The notes under the pieces: generated by a model | Database searches by the model: none | What the model was told of the DNA's origin: nothing | Seen by the model: only the letters and a program-made list of their open reading frames with translations | Source of the DNA: Streptomyces spinosisporus | GTDB lineage: Bacteria > Actinomycetota > Actinomycetes > Streptomycetales > Streptomycetaceae | Assembly: GCF_022698145.1 (NCBI RefSeq) | Contig: NZ_JALDAX010000010.1 | Coordinates: 62,001-126,000 of the forward strand | Length of the DNA: 64,000 bases | Direction of reading: 5' to 3' | Translations under genes and position numbers: made by a program | Part shown: in pieces, positions 24,231 to 34,156 of the stretch | How the letters are laid out: every line of letters starts with the position of its first letter | Position numbering within the stretch: position 1 is the stretch's first letter

Positions 24231-27200
24231 GTGAGCTCCTCTTCCTCCACCAGGCGCCTGCCGCACCCCCAGGTGCGGCAGGGGAACCGTGGCGCTTACC
24301 GTCTGGTGCGTACTCCGCCGACCCGACAGGATCCCCCTCGTCTTGACGCGTCACAGCGCTCCGTGGTTGACCACGAGGGCGGCCCGCTGCTCGTCCTCGC
24401 AGGTCCGGGCACCGGCAAGACCACCACGCTCGTCGAGTCCGTGGCGGCGCACGTCGCCCGCGGCGGGGACCCCGAACGCATCCTGGTGCTGACCTTCAGC
24501 CGCAAGGCCGCCGTCGAGCTGCGCGACCGCATGGCCCTGCGCATCGGGGCGGCACACGCGCCCCGGGCGACCACCTTCCACTCGTTCTGCTACGCCCTGG
24601 TCCGTGCCCACCAGGACAGCGACCTCTTCGTGGAGCCCCTGCGGCTGCTGTCCGGCCCCGAGCAGGACGTGACGGTCCGCGAACTGCTCGCGGGCCAGGC
24701 CGACCTGGAGCGGCTCGGCCTCGCGCACGTGCGCTGGCCCGACGAACTGCGTGCCTGTCTCACCACCCGCGGCTTCGCCGACGAGGTCCGCGCCGTCCTC
24801 GCCCGCAGCCGCGAACTGGGTCTGGGCCCCGGCTCCCTGGACGCCTTCGCCCGCCGCATCGGCCGCCCCGACTGGCGCGCCGCGGCCGCCTTCCTCGCCG
24901 AGTACCTCGACGTGCTCGACCTGCAGGGCGTGCTCGACTACGCCGAACTGGTCCACAGGGCCGTCCTCCTCGCCCGCCGCCCCGAGGTGGCCGGGCAGCT
25001 CGCCGCGCAGTACGACGCCGTCTTCGTGGACGAGTACCAGGACACGGACGCCGCCCAGGTACGGCTGCTGCACGCCCTCGCCGGCGGCGGCCGCACCCTT
25101 GTCGCCTTCGGCGACCCCGACCAGTCGATCTACGCGTTCCGCGGTGCGGACGTGAACGGCATTCTCGAGTTCCCGGACACCTTCCCGCGCGCGGACGGCC
25201 GCCCGGCACCCGTGGAGGTCCTGCGCACCTCACGTCGCTCCGGTGCCGCGCTGCTGGCGGCGACCCGTCTGGTCACCCAGCGCATGCCGCTCACCCGCCT
25301 CCCCGCGGAGAAGGTGCGCGCACACCGTGCGCTCGCCCCGGTGCGCGACGGCGGCCGCGTCGAGGTGTACACGTACCCGACACCCGGTACGGAGCTGGAC
25401 AACATCGCCGACATCCTCCGCCGGGCCCACCTGGAGGACGGGATCCCGTGGAGTGAGATGGCGGTGCTGGTGCGCGCCGGATCCCGCACCATCCCGACGG
25501 TCCGCCGCGCCCTCACCGCCGCCGGCGTCCCCCTGGACATAGACGGCGACGACCTCCCCCTGCGCCACGAGCCGGCGGTGGCACCACTGCTCACGGCCCT
25601 GCGGGCGGTGGCCGCGGCGGAGGCGGAGCAGCCCGAGGAGTCCCCTTCGGGCGAAACCCAGCCCGCAGAACCCGAAACGCCGCCCACCGAGCCGCCCACG
25701 TCATGGCTCGACACCGAAACCGCCCTCACCCTGCTCGCCTCACCCCTCGCGGGCATGGACGCCGCCGATCTGCGCCGTCTCGGGCGGGCCCTGCGCGACG
25801 AGGAGCGGGCCGCGGGCAACGCCCTGCCGCCGCCCTCGGACGAGCTGCTCGCGCGGGCGCTGGCCGAGCCCGAGCGGCTCGCCGTCCACGACCCCGCGTA
25901 CGCGCGCGGCGCCCAGCGGCTCGGCGCGCTGCTGCGCAAGGCCCGGGAGCGCCTCGCCCGGGGCGGCACGGCCGAAGAGGCGCTGTGGGACCTGTGGGAG
26001 GGCACGCCCTGGCCGGTTCGCCTGGAGCGGTCCGCGCGCCGCGGCGGCGTCGCCGGACGCAACGCCGACCGTGACCTGGACGCCGTGTGCGCCCTCTTCG
26101 CGACCGCCACGCGCGCGGAGGAACGCACCGGCGGCCGAGGCGCCCTCAACTTCCTGGAGGAGATCGAGGCCGAGGACATCGCCGCCGACACCCTCACCCG
26201 GCGTGCGGTACGACCCGACGCCGTACGCCTGATGACCGCGCACCGTTCCAAGGGCCTGGAATGGCGCCTGGTCGTCGTCGCCGGAGTCCAGGAGGGCCTG
26301 TGGCCCGACCTGCGCCGCCGCGGCTCGCTCCTGGAGGCCGACCGCATCGGCCGCGACGGACTCGCCGAACCGCTGACCCCGGGTGCGCTGTTGGCGGAGG
26401 AGCGCCGGCTGTTCTACGTGGCCGCCACGCGCGCGCGTGAACGTCTCGTCGTCACCGCGGTGAAGGCCCCCGCGGACGACGGCGACCAGCCCTCCCGCTT
26501 CCTCACCGAGCTCGGCGTCGAGCCCAAGGACGTCACCGGTCGCCCCCGCCGCCCGCTGTCGGTCGCCGCGCTCGTCGCCGAGCTGCGTGCCACGACGGTC
26601 GACCCGCGCGTCTCGGACACCCTCAGGGAGGCCGCGGCCCACCGGCTGGCACGGCTCGCCGCGCTCGCCGACGAGGACGGCCGCCCGCTCGTCCCCTCGG
26701 CCCACCCCTACCGCTGGTGGGGCATGTACGAGCCGACCGAGAGCAAGGTGCCGCTGCGCGACCGCGACCAGCCCGTCGTGCTCTCCGGCAGCGCCCTGGA
26801 CCAGCTCGCCAACACCTGCACCCTGCAGTGGTTCCTGGGCCGCGAGGTGAAGGCCGACGCCCCCGCGACCACCGCCCAGGGCTTCGGCAACGTGGTGCAC
26901 GTCCTCGCCGACGAGGTCGCCTCCGGGCACACCCCCGCCGACCTCGCCGTCCTCATGGAGCGCCTCGACTCCGTGTGGAACGCGCTCGCCTTCGACGCGC
27001 CGTGGAAGTCGGCGCAGGAGAAGGAGAACGCGCGCGTGGCGCTCGAACGCTTCCTGAAGTGGCACGTCATGGACCGCGCGGGCCGCACACCCGTCGCCAG
27101 CGAGCAGGGCTTCGACGTCACGCTCGAAGCGGGCGACTACGAGGTCCGCATCCGCGGTTCCATGGACCGCGTCGAGACGGACGGCGAGGGCCGCGCCTAC

Positions 27201-27575
27201 GTCGTCGACTTCAAGACCGGCAAACAGGCGCCCACCGCGCGCGAGATGGAGCGCCATCCCCAGCTCGCCGTCTACCAGCTCGCCGTCCGTGAGGGTGCCG
27301 TCGACGACGCCTTCGACGGGGAGCGTCCCGAGCCCGGGGGCGCCGAACTGGTCCAGCTGCGCCAGGGCGCCGCCCGGCGCGACGGCGGCGAGACCCTCCC
27401 CAAAGTGCAGGCGCAGGAGCCGCTGGAGGGGGAGTGGGTCGGCGAACTGCTCGCCACCGCCGCCGGCAAGGTGCTCGACGAACGCTTCACGCCGACCGCC
27501 GGACAGCACTGCGCGCACTGCGCGTTCCGGGCCTCCTGCAGTGCCCGGCCCGAAGGACGGCACATCGTCGAGTGA
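24231..27575 (+). CDS. adnA: AdnA-like UvrD-family helicase-nuclease subunit
   Basis: A 1114-residue first subunit of an AdnAB-type double-strand-break resection machine. The N-terminal UvrD/RecB-like motor has Walker A AGPGTGKTTT (57-66) and Walker B with DEYQD (267-271). The C-terminal PD-(D/E)XK nuclease has VVDFKTGK (Asp993) and a QLAVYQL motif. Cys863 with Cys1094, Cys1097 and Cys1103 forms a C-x230-C-x2-C-x5-C set suited to a 4Fe-4S cluster, as in AddB-type nucleases. GTG start chosen 258 bp after the ATL gene. It is followed 100 bp later by the second subunit. The symbol rests on gene order and domain layout. Confidence 0.87.
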   Translation: MSSSSSTRRLPHPQVRQGNRGAYRLVRTPPTRQDPPRLDASQRSVVDHEGGPLLVLAGPGTGKTTTLVESVAAHVARGGDPERILVLTFSRKAAVELRDRMALRIGAAHAPRATTFHSFCYALVRAHQDSDLFVEPLRLLSGPEQDVTVRELLAGQADLERLGLAHVRWPDELRACLTTRGFADEVRAVLARSRELGLGPGSLDAFARRIGRPDWRAAAAFLAEYLDVLDLQGVLDYAELVHRAVLLARRPEVAGQLAAQYDAVFVDEYQDTDAAQVRLLHALAGGGRTLVAFGDPDQSIYAFRGADVNGILEFPDTFPRADGRPAPVEVLRTSRRSGAALLAATRLVTQRMPLTRLPAEKVRAHRALAPVRDGGRVEVYTYPTPGTELDNIADILRRAHLEDGIPWSEMAVLVRAGSRTIPTVRRALTAAGVPLDIDGDDLPLRHEPAVAPLLTALRAVAAAEAEQPEESPSGETQPAEPETPPTEPPTSWLDTETALTLLASPLAGMDAADLRRLGRALRDEERAAGNALPPPSDELLARALAEPERLAVHDPAYARGAQRLGALLRKARERLARGGTAEEALWDLWEGTPWPVRLERSARRGGVAGRNADRDLDAVCALFATATRAEERTGGRGALNFLEEIEAEDIAADTLTRRAVRPDAVRLMTAHRSKGLEWRLVVVAGVQEGLWPDLRRRGSLLEADRIGRDGLAEPLTPGALLAEERRLFYVAATRARERLVVTAVKAPADDGDQPSRFLTELGVEPKDVTGRPRRPLSVAALVAELRATTVDPRVSDTLREAAAHRLARLAALADEDGRPLVPSAHPYRWWGMYEPTESKVPLRDRDQPVVLSGSALDQLANTCTLQWFLGREVKADAPATTAQGFGNVVHVLADEVASGHTPADLAVLMERLDSVWNALAFDAPWKSAQEKENARVALERFLKWHVMDRAGRTPVASEQGFDVTLEAGDYEVRIRGSMDRVETDGEGRAYVVDFKTGKQAPTAREMERHPQLAVYQLAVREGAVDDAFDGERPEPGGAELVQLRQGAARRDGGETLPKVQAQEPLEGEWVGELLATAAGKVLDERFTPTAGQHCAHCAFRASCSARPEGRHIVE

Positions 27576-27662
27576 CGAGGGTGATCCATCACACCACCCG
27601 TTCTGACCTGCACTTCTCGCCGACCGGGGGCCGACGCGGCCTCCACTGTCAGTGACCGCCGC

Positions 27663-27668
27663 TAGCCT
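27663..27668 (+). promoter_or_regulatory. Candidate -10 element for adnB
   Basis: TAGCCT ends 8 bases before GTG 27676, consistent with leaderless transcription of adnB separately from adnA. No good -35 is seen. Confidence 0.45.
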
Positions 27669-27675
27669 CTCTGAC

Positions 27676-30600
27676 GTGCCGCCACGTATCACCGATCCCG
27701 ATCAGCTCAAGGAGCTCCTCGGGATCCCGTTCACCCCGGAGCAGACGGCCTGCATCATCGCGCCGCCCGCCCCGCAGGTGATCGTGGCCGGAGCCGGGTC
27801 CGGCAAGACGACCGTGATGGCGGCACGCGTGGTGTGGCTGGTCGGCACCGGGCAGGTCGCCCCGGAACAGGTCCTCGGACTCACCTTCACCAACAAGGCG
27901 GCCGGTGAACTCGCCGAGCGCGTCCGCAAGGCGCTCATCAAGGCGGGCGTCACCGACCCGGACGTCATCGATCCGGACAACCCGCCCGGCGAGCCCGTGA
28001 TCTCCACGTACCACGCCTTCGCGGGCCGCCTCCTGACCGACCACGGACTGCGCATCGGCCTCGAACCCAGCGCGCGCCTGCTCGCCGACGCCACCCGCTA
28101 CCAACTCGCCGCGCGCGTGCTGCGCGAGGCGCCGGGCCCCTACCCGGGACTCACCCGTTCCTTCGCGGACCTCGTCAGCGACCTGCTCACGCTCGACGCC
28201 GAACTGTCCGAACACCTCGTGGCACCGGCAGAGGTACGCGCGTACGACTCCGAGCTGCTGCGCACCCTGGAGGGCGTCAGGCTCGGCAACGACGCCCTGC
28301 GACAGGTACCCAAAGCGGCCGCCGCCCGCCGTGAACTCGCCGACCTCGTGGTCCGCTACCGTGCCGCCAAACGCGAGCGCGATCTGCTCGACTTCGGCGA
28401 CCAGATCGCCCTGTCCGCGCAGCTCGCGCAGATCACCGAGGTCGGCCGCATCCTGCGCGACGAGTTCCGTGTGGTCCTCCTCGACGAGTACCAGGACACC
28501 TCGGTGGCCCAACGCATCCTCCTGGCAGGGCTGTTCGGGGGCGGCACCGGCCACCCGGTCACCGCCGTCGGCGACCCCTGCCAGGCGATCTACGGCTGGC
28601 GCGGTGCCTCCGTCGCCAACCTGGACGACTTCCCGGAGCACTTCGCCCACCCCGACGGCCGCCCCGCCACCCGGCAGTCGCTCAGCGAGAACCGCCGCAG
28701 CGGCGGCCGCCTCCTCGACCTGGCCAACGGGCTCGCGGAGCCGCTGCGCGCCATGCACGCGGGCGTGGAGGCCCTTCGACCCGCCCCCGGCGCCGAGCGG
28801 GACGGCACGGTGCGCTGCGCGCTGCTGACCACCCACGCCGAGGAGATCGAGTGGCTCGCCGACTCCGTCGCCCACCTGGTGAACACCGGGAAGGCACCCG
28901 GTGAGATCGCCGTCCTGTGCCGCACGGCGACCGACTTCGCGGAGATCCAGGGCGCGCTCGTCGCACGGGACGTCCCCGTCGAGGTGGTCGGTCTGTCCGG
29001 GCTGCTGCACCTGCCCGAGATCGCCGACCTGGTCGCCGTCTGCGAGGTCCTGCAGGACCCCGGCGCCAACGCCTCCCTGGTCCGGCTGCTGACCGGCCCG
29101 CGCTGGCGCATCGGACCGCGCGACCTCGCCCTCCTGGGACGCCGTGCGCGACTCCTCGTCAGCCACGCGCGCGTGGACGACGACGACCGGGACCGCCGGC
29201 TCGCCGAGGCCGTCGAGGGGACCGACCCCTCGGAGGTGACCTCGCTCGCGGACGCCCTCGACACCTTCCTGGAGATGCCGCTCGACGCCGACCGGGAGGA
29301 CGACGGGCTGCCCTTCTCGCCGGACGCACGCGTGCGGTTCGCGCGCCTGGCCGCCGAACTGCGCGATCTGCGCCGGTCGTTGTCCGACCCGCTGATGGAC
29401 GTGCTGCACCGCGTCCTCGCCGTGACCGGCCTGGAGGTGGAACTGTCCGCGTCCCCGCACGCCCTGGCCGCACGCCGCCGCGAGACCCTCTCCAACTTCC
29501 TGGACATCGCCGCCTCGTTCGCCGCCGGCGACCAGGAGGCCACGCTGCTCGCCTTTCTGGCCTTCCTGCGCACCGCCGCCCAGTACGAGAAGGGCCTCGA
29601 CAACGCCCTCCCCGGCGGCGAGAACACCGTGAAGGTCCTCACCGCGCACAAGTCCAAGGGCCTGGAGTGGGACGTCGTGGCCGTCCCCGGACTGGTCACC
29701 GGCACCTTCCCCAGCACCCAGGGGCGCGAGCGGTGGACCTCCCAGGGCAAGGTACTCCCGCACGAGCTGCGCGGCGACGCCACCACCCTGCCCGACGTCG
29801 AGGCCTGGGACTCCCGGGGCCTGAAGGCCTTCCAGGAGGCGATGAAGGAGCACCAGCACACCGAGGAACTCCGCCTCGGCTACGTCACCTTCACCCGCCC
29901 CCGCTCGCTGCTGCTGGGTTCGGGCCACTGGTGGGGCCCCACGCAGAAGAAACCGCGCGGTCCCTCCGACTTCCTCCAGGCCCTGTACGAACACTGCGAG
30001 GCCGGACACGGCGAGATCGAGGCATGGGCGGACGAGCCCGCCGAGGGCGAGGAGAACCCGGCCCTGCACACGGAGAGCGTCGAGCAGGTCTGGCCCCTGC
30101 CCCTGGACGAGGCGTCCCTCGCCCGGCGCCGCTCGGCCGCCGAAACGGTCCTCGCCCACCTCGAAGAACTCGCCTCCCAGGACGGTCACCCCGCGGCCGC
30201 ACACGACCCCGACAGCCACGACGACCCGGACTGGCCCGCACCGCCGGACGACGACGAACTGCCGTACGAGGACGGGCTTCCGTACGAGGACGAGCCGCCG
30301 TACGGCGAGGAACCGCCGCCCTACGACGACGAGCCGCTCTACGACGACGAGCCGTCCCTCGAGGGCGAAGCGCTGGACGAGAAGCTCCCCTTCACAGGCG
30401 AGGAGCCCCCCTTCACGGACGAACCCCCGTCCGACTGGGACGCCTGGTCCACAGCCCGTCCCACCGTCCCGCACCAGGCACCGCCCCCACAGGTCCCGGA
30501 GGCCTCGGAACCGCGTGGCGGCACGCGTGCGTACCCGCACCGCCCGCCTCGCGAGCCCGCCCGCCTCACTCCGGAGGAGGCCCGCACCCTCGCCTCCTGG

Positions 30601-31311
30601 GACCGCGACCTGGACGCCCTCACCGGTGAGCTCCTGCGCGCGCGGGAGGCCGTCACGGACGTCCCCCTGCCCGCGTCGCTCACCGCGTCCCAGGTGCTGC
30701 GCCTGGCGGCCGACCCGGACGGCTTCGCACAGGAGCTCGCGCGCCCGATGCCCCGCCCGCCGCAGCCTGCCGCCCGCCGGGGCACCCGTTTCCACGCCTG
30801 GGTCGAAGCACGCTTCGAAGAGCTGACCCTGCCCGTCCTGGAGCCGGAGGAGCTGCCCGGTACCGAGGCCGAGATCGCCGACGAGCGTGACCTGGAAGCG
30901 CTCAAGGACGCCTTCGAGCGGACCGAGTACGCGCACCGCACGCCCCACCGCGTGGAGGCGCCCTTCCAGCTCGCCATCGCCGGCCGCGTGGTCCGGGGCC
31001 GTATCGACGCCGTCTACAGGGAGAGCACCGACGACGGCGGGACGACGTACGAGATCGTGGACTGGAAGACCAGCCGCACCCGCTCCGCCGACCCCCTCCA
31101 GCTCGCCCTGTACCGGCTCGCCTGGGCCGAGCAGCAGGGCGTCCCCCTGGAGTCCGTCAACGCCGCGTTCCTCTACGTACGCACTGGTGAGGTCGTACGA
31201 CCGCGGGACCTGCCGGACCGGGCCGCACTGGAGCGGCTGCTGCTGGGGGAGCCGGCCGAGCCAGCAAACTGTGAGGAACCGCCCAACGAGGATGTCGGTG
31301 CGGGCCGATAG
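27676..31311 (+). CDS. adnB: AdnB-like UvrD-family helicase-nuclease subunit
   Basis: A 1211-residue partner of AdnA. The motor domain has Walker A GAGSGKTT (39-46), DEYQDTS and GWRGAS. The nuclease domain has RGTRFHAWVE, VDWKTSR (Asp1129) and QLALYRLAW, with no Fe-S cysteine set. Between motor and nuclease is an acidic Pro/Tyr-rich insertion (about 855-920) of repeated PYEDE-like units. The start is chosen at 27676 from the -10 element and the family N-terminus; GTG 27652 in frame is an alternative. Together the subunits unwind and resect DNA ends for homologous recombination. Confidence 0.87.
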   Translation: MPPRITDPDQLKELLGIPFTPEQTACIIAPPAPQVIVAGAGSGKTTVMAARVVWLVGTGQVAPEQVLGLTFTNKAAGELAERVRKALIKAGVTDPDVIDPDNPPGEPVISTYHAFAGRLLTDHGLRIGLEPSARLLADATRYQLAARVLREAPGPYPGLTRSFADLVSDLLTLDAELSEHLVAPAEVRAYDSELLRTLEGVRLGNDALRQVPKAAAARRELADLVVRYRAAKRERDLLDFGDQIALSAQLAQITEVGRILRDEFRVVLLDEYQDTSVAQRILLAGLFGGGTGHPVTAVGDPCQAIYGWRGASVANLDDFPEHFAHPDGRPATRQSLSENRRSGGRLLDLANGLAEPLRAMHAGVEALRPAPGAERDGTVRCALLTTHAEEIEWLADSVAHLVNTGKAPGEIAVLCRTATDFAEIQGALVARDVPVEVVGLSGLLHLPEIADLVAVCEVLQDPGANASLVRLLTGPRWRIGPRDLALLGRRARLLVSHARVDDDDRDRRLAEAVEGTDPSEVTSLADALDTFLEMPLDADREDDGLPFSPDARVRFARLAAELRDLRRSLSDPLMDVLHRVLAVTGLEVELSASPHALAARRRETLSNFLDIAASFAAGDQEATLLAFLAFLRTAAQYEKGLDNALPGGENTVKVLTAHKSKGLEWDVVAVPGLVTGTFPSTQGRERWTSQGKVLPHELRGDATTLPDVEAWDSRGLKAFQEAMKEHQHTEELRLGYVTFTRPRSLLLGSGHWWGPTQKKPRGPSDFLQALYEHCEAGHGEIEAWADEPAEGEENPALHTESVEQVWPLPLDEASLARRRSAAETVLAHLEELASQDGHPAAAHDPDSHDDPDWPAPPDDDELPYEDGLPYEDEPPYGEEPPPYDDEPLYDDEPSLEGEALDEKLPFTGEEPPFTDEPPSDWDAWSTARPTVPHQAPPPQVPEASEPRGGTRAYPHRPPREPARLTPEEARTLASWDRDLDALTGELLRAREAVTDVPLPASLTASQVLRLAADPDGFAQELARPMPRPPQPAARRGTRFHAWVEARFEELTLPVLEPEELPGTEAEIADERDLEALKDAFERTEYAHRTPHRVEAPFQLAIAGRVVRGRIDAVYRESTDDGGTTYEIVDWKTSRTRSADPLQLALYRLAWAEQQGVPLESVNAAFLYVRTGEVVRPRDLPDRAALERLLLGEPAEPANCEEPPNEDVGAGR

Positions 31312-31314
31312 GCT
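31309..31314 (+). promoter_or_regulatory. Candidate -10 element for the dipeptidase gene
   Basis: TAGGCT ends 8 bases before the ATG at 31322, and no Shine-Dalgarno is present, so the mRNA may be leaderless. The element overlaps the adnB stop codon. Confidence 0.5.
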
Positions 31315-31321
31315 CGTGACC

Positions 31322-32734
31322 ATGAGCCAGCCCGTTGACAGTGCCGTCAGCGCCGTCCGTACGTACCTCGCACAGCACCGAGCCGCCTTCCTCGACGATC
31401 TCGCCGAGTGGCTGCGCATTCCGTCCGTGTCGGCCCAGCCCGACCACGCGCCCGACGTGCGCCGCAGCGCGGAATGGCTCGCCGGCAAGCTGCCAGAGAC
31501 CGGTTTCACGACCGTCGAGGTCTGGGACACCCCGGGAGCCCCGGCCGTCTTCGCCGAGTGGCCCTCCACCGACCCCGAGGCGCCCACCGTCCTCGTCTAC
31601 GGCCATCACGACGTGCAGCCCGCTGCCCGCGAGGACGGCTGTGACAGCGACCCCTTCGAGCCCGTCGTCCAGGAGAACCGTCTCCACGCGCGCGGGGCGG
31701 CCGACGACAAGGGCCAGGTGTTCTTCCACACACTCGGCGTCCGCGCCCACCTCGCCGCCACCGGCCGCACGGCGCCCGCGGTCGGCCTGAAGCTGCTGAT
31801 CGAGGGCGAGGAGGAGTCCGGCTCCCCCCACTTCCGCGCCCTCGTCGAGCAGCACGCGCAGCGGCTCGCCGCCGACACCGTGATCGTCTCCGACACCGGC
31901 ATGTGGTCCGAGGACACCCCCACCGTGTGCACCGGCATGCGCGGCCTCGCCGAGTGCGAGATCCGCTTCCACGGCCCCGACCAGGACATCCACTCCGGCT
32001 CCTTCGGCGGCGCCGTCCCGAACCCGGCCACCGCCGCGGCCCGTCTCGTCGCCGCCCTGCACGACGAGCACGCACGCGTGGCGGTCCCCGGCTTCTACGA
32101 CGGCGTCGTCGAGCTCACCGACAGCGAGCGGAAACTCTTCGCCGAACTGCCCTTCGACGAGGAGCAGTGGCTGCGCACCGCCAAGTCCCACGCCGCCCAC
32201 GGCGAGGCGGGGCACACCACCCTGGAGCGCGTCTGGGCCCGCCCCACGGCCGAGGTGAACGGCATCGGCGGCGGCTACCAGGGCCCCGGCAGCAAGACGA
32301 TCATCCCGTCGTCGGCGATGGTGAAGCTCTCCTTCCGGCTGGTCGCGGGCCAGGACCCCGACCACATCGAGAAGGTCGTCCGCGCCTGGGTCACCGAGCA
32401 GGTGCCCGCCGGTATCAGGTGCGAGATCACGTTCGCCCCGGCCACGCGCCCGTGCCTGACGCCACTGGACCACCCGGCCCTGCAGTCCGTGGTCCGGGCC
32501 ATGGGCCGCGCCTTCGAGCAGAAGATCCGCTTCACGCGCGAGGGCGGTTCCGGACCGGCGGCCGACCTCCAGGAGGTCCTCGGTGCACCTGTGCTCTTCC
32601 TGGGCATCTCCGTCCCGTCCGACGGCTGGCACGCTCCGAACGAGAAGGTCGAACTCGATCTTCTCCTCAAGGGCGCCGAGACCAGCGCACACCTGTGGGG
32701 CGATCTCGCCGAGACCTGGCGTCATGCGCCCTGA
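31322..32734 (+). CDS. M20-family dipeptidase
   Basis: A 470-residue cytosolic zinc peptidase of the M20 family (dipeptidase/CNDP-like). Metal and catalytic segments are visible: GHHDVQP (94-100), RGAADDKGQ (124-132), EGEEESGS (161-168) and, near the C-terminus, PNEKVELD. It should cleave dipeptides or similar amide-linked compounds using two metal ions. It directly follows adnB with no shared function apparent. A GTG two codons upstream is also in frame. Confidence 0.9.
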   Translation: MSQPVDSAVSAVRTYLAQHRAAFLDDLAEWLRIPSVSAQPDHAPDVRRSAEWLAGKLPETGFTTVEVWDTPGAPAVFAEWPSTDPEAPTVLVYGHHDVQPAAREDGCDSDPFEPVVQENRLHARGAADDKGQVFFHTLGVRAHLAATGRTAPAVGLKLLIEGEEESGSPHFRALVEQHAQRLAADTVIVSDTGMWSEDTPTVCTGMRGLAECEIRFHGPDQDIHSGSFGGAVPNPATAAARLVAALHDEHARVAVPGFYDGVVELTDSERKLFAELPFDEEQWLRTAKSHAAHGEAGHTTLERVWARPTAEVNGIGGGYQGPGSKTIIPSSAMVKLSFRLVAGQDPDHIEKVVRAWVTEQVPAGIRCEITFAPATRPCLTPLDHPALQSVVRAMGRAFEQKIRFTREGGSGPAADLQEVLGAPVLFLGISVPSDGWHAPNEKVELDLLLKGAETSAHLWGDLAETWRHAP

Positions 32735-32890
32735 AGCCCCCGCGCCGTCCGGAGCGGCACCGCGCGCGGGGCACACTGGAAGGACCGCCCCGCACCGCCC
32801 AGCCCCACCGGACCCGGCCGCCCGCTGCCCCACGTACCGCCGAACCACCCGCCGAAACAATCCGTTCCACCGGGGGAGTTGGAAGCACCC

Positions 32891-33835
32891 GTGACCACCA
32901 GGACCGACCACACCGCCGACCGCCCCATCTCGCTCACCGCACCGAGCGGAATCGACCGCGCCGCCCACCACCGCCTCGACGAGGCCTGGCTCGCGGCGGC
33001 TTGGAGCCACCCCACGACCCGCTGCTTCGTGGTCTCCGGCGGCCAGGTCCTCATCGACGAGACACCCGACGGCCGTACCGAACTCGTCATGACGCCCTCT
33101 TTCGAGGCCCCCCTCACCGAGGCCCACCGCTACTTCCTGGGCACCGACGAGGACGGCGTCAGCTACTTCGCCCTCCAGAAGGACGCCCTGCCCGGCCGTA
33201 TCGACCAGTCCGCCCGCCCGGCCGGGCTGCGCGAGGCGGGCCTGCTGCTCTCGCCGCGCGACGCGGGCCTGATGGTGCACGCGGTCGGCCTGGAGAACTG
33301 GCAGCGCACCCATCGCTTCTGCTCCCGCTGCGGCGAGCGCACGGTGATCGCCGCAGCCGGCCACATCCGCCGCTGCCCCGCCTGCGGCGCCGAGCACTAC
33401 CCACGCACCGACCCCGCCGTGATCATGGCCGTCACCGACGACCAGGACCGCATCCTGCTCGGGCGTCAGGTGCACTGGCCCGAGGGCCGCTTCTCGACGC
33501 TGGCCGGGTTCGTCGAGCCGGGAGAGTCCATCGAGCAGTCGGTGCGCCGCGAGGTCTTCGAGGAGGCGGGCATCGTCGTCGGCGACGTGGAGTACGTCGC
33601 CAGCCAGCCCTGGCCCTTCCCGTCCAGCCTGATGCTCGGCTTCATGGCCCACGCGACCTCGACCGACATCACCGTCGACGGCGACGAGATCCACGAGGCC
33701 CGCTTCTTCTCCCGCGACGAACTGGGCGCGGCCTTCGAGTCCGGCGAGGTGCTGCCCCCGTACGGCATCTCTATCGCGGCCCGCCTGATCGAGATGTGGT
33801 ACGGCAAGCCACTGCCGACGAGGAGCTTCGTCTAG
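32891..33835 (+). CDS. nudC: NAD(+) diphosphatase NudC (deNADding NUDIX enzyme)
   Basis: A 314-residue NUDIX hydrolase. It carries the NudC zinc ribbon (Cys144, Cys147, Cys162, Cys165), a full Nudix box starting at Gly206 (GFVEPGES...REVFEEAG) and the NADH-specific signature SQPWPFPSS just after it. It splits NAD(H) into NMN(H) and AMP, and in bacteria also removes NAD caps from RNA 5' ends. GTG 32891 is preceded by GGAAG; a TTG four codons upstream is less likely. A bidirectional terminator follows. Confidence 0.93.
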   Translation: MTTRTDHTADRPISLTAPSGIDRAAHHRLDEAWLAAAWSHPTTRCFVVSGGQVLIDETPDGRTELVMTPSFEAPLTEAHRYFLGTDEDGVSYFALQKDALPGRIDQSARPAGLREAGLLLSPRDAGLMVHAVGLENWQRTHRFCSRCGERTVIAAAGHIRRCPACGAEHYPRTDPAVIMAVTDDQDRILLGRQVHWPEGRFSTLAGFVEPGESIEQSVRREVFEEAGIVVGDVEYVASQPWPFPSSLMLGFMAHATSTDITVDGDEIHEARFFSRDELGAAFESGEVLPPYGISIAARLIEMWYGKPLPTRSFV

Positions 33836-33851
33836 ACGGCCAGAACCGCGA

Positions 33852-33886
33852 GAAGGCGGCCCCTGAGTGACTCAGGAGCCGCCTTC
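33852..33886. terminator. Bidirectional terminator between nudC and the mycoredoxin gene
   Basis: A long hairpin: outer 9-bp arms 33852-33860 and 33878-33886, inner arms 33862-33868 and 33870-33876, one internal mismatch. It separates two convergent genes. Confidence 0.85.
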
Positions 33887-33913
33887 CCGGCGAAGCCGTG
33901 GGGTGTGAGGTGT

Positions 33914-34156
33914 CTACGCGCCGATCTTCTGCTTGACCTGCGCCAGCGACGGGTTGGTGAGCGTCGAGCCGTCCGGGAACAGCACGGTCGGGACCGTCTG
34001 GTTTCCGCCGTTCGCCTTCTCGACGAACGCCGCCGACTCCGGGTCCTGCTCGATGTTGATCTCGTTGTACGTGATGCCCTCGCGGTCCAGCTGGCTCTTC
34101 AGCCGGCGGCAGTAGCCGCACCACGTGGTGCTGTACATCGTCACAGTGCCCGACAT
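33914..34156 (-). CDS. mrx1: Mycoredoxin (glutaredoxin-like, CGYC)
   Basis: An 80-residue glutaredoxin-fold protein with active site Cys13-Gly-Tyr-Cys16 and the cis-Pro segment TVPTV. This is the mycoredoxin-1 pattern, which reduces mycothiol mixed disulfides in actinobacteria. The ATG at 34156 follows GAGGAG; the open frame continues upstream without a ribosome site. It is divergent from uvrD2, with about 180 bp between. Confidence 0.92.
   Translation of the reverse strand: MSGTVTMYSTTWCGYCRRLKSQLDREGITYNEINIEQDPESAAFVEKANGGNQTVPTVLFPDGSTLTNPSLAQVKQKIGA

Noticed and set aside
27649..31587. Long minus-strand frame opposite adnB
   Set aside because: Mirror-frame artefact of high GC; adnB on the plus strand carries all helicase and nuclease motifs.
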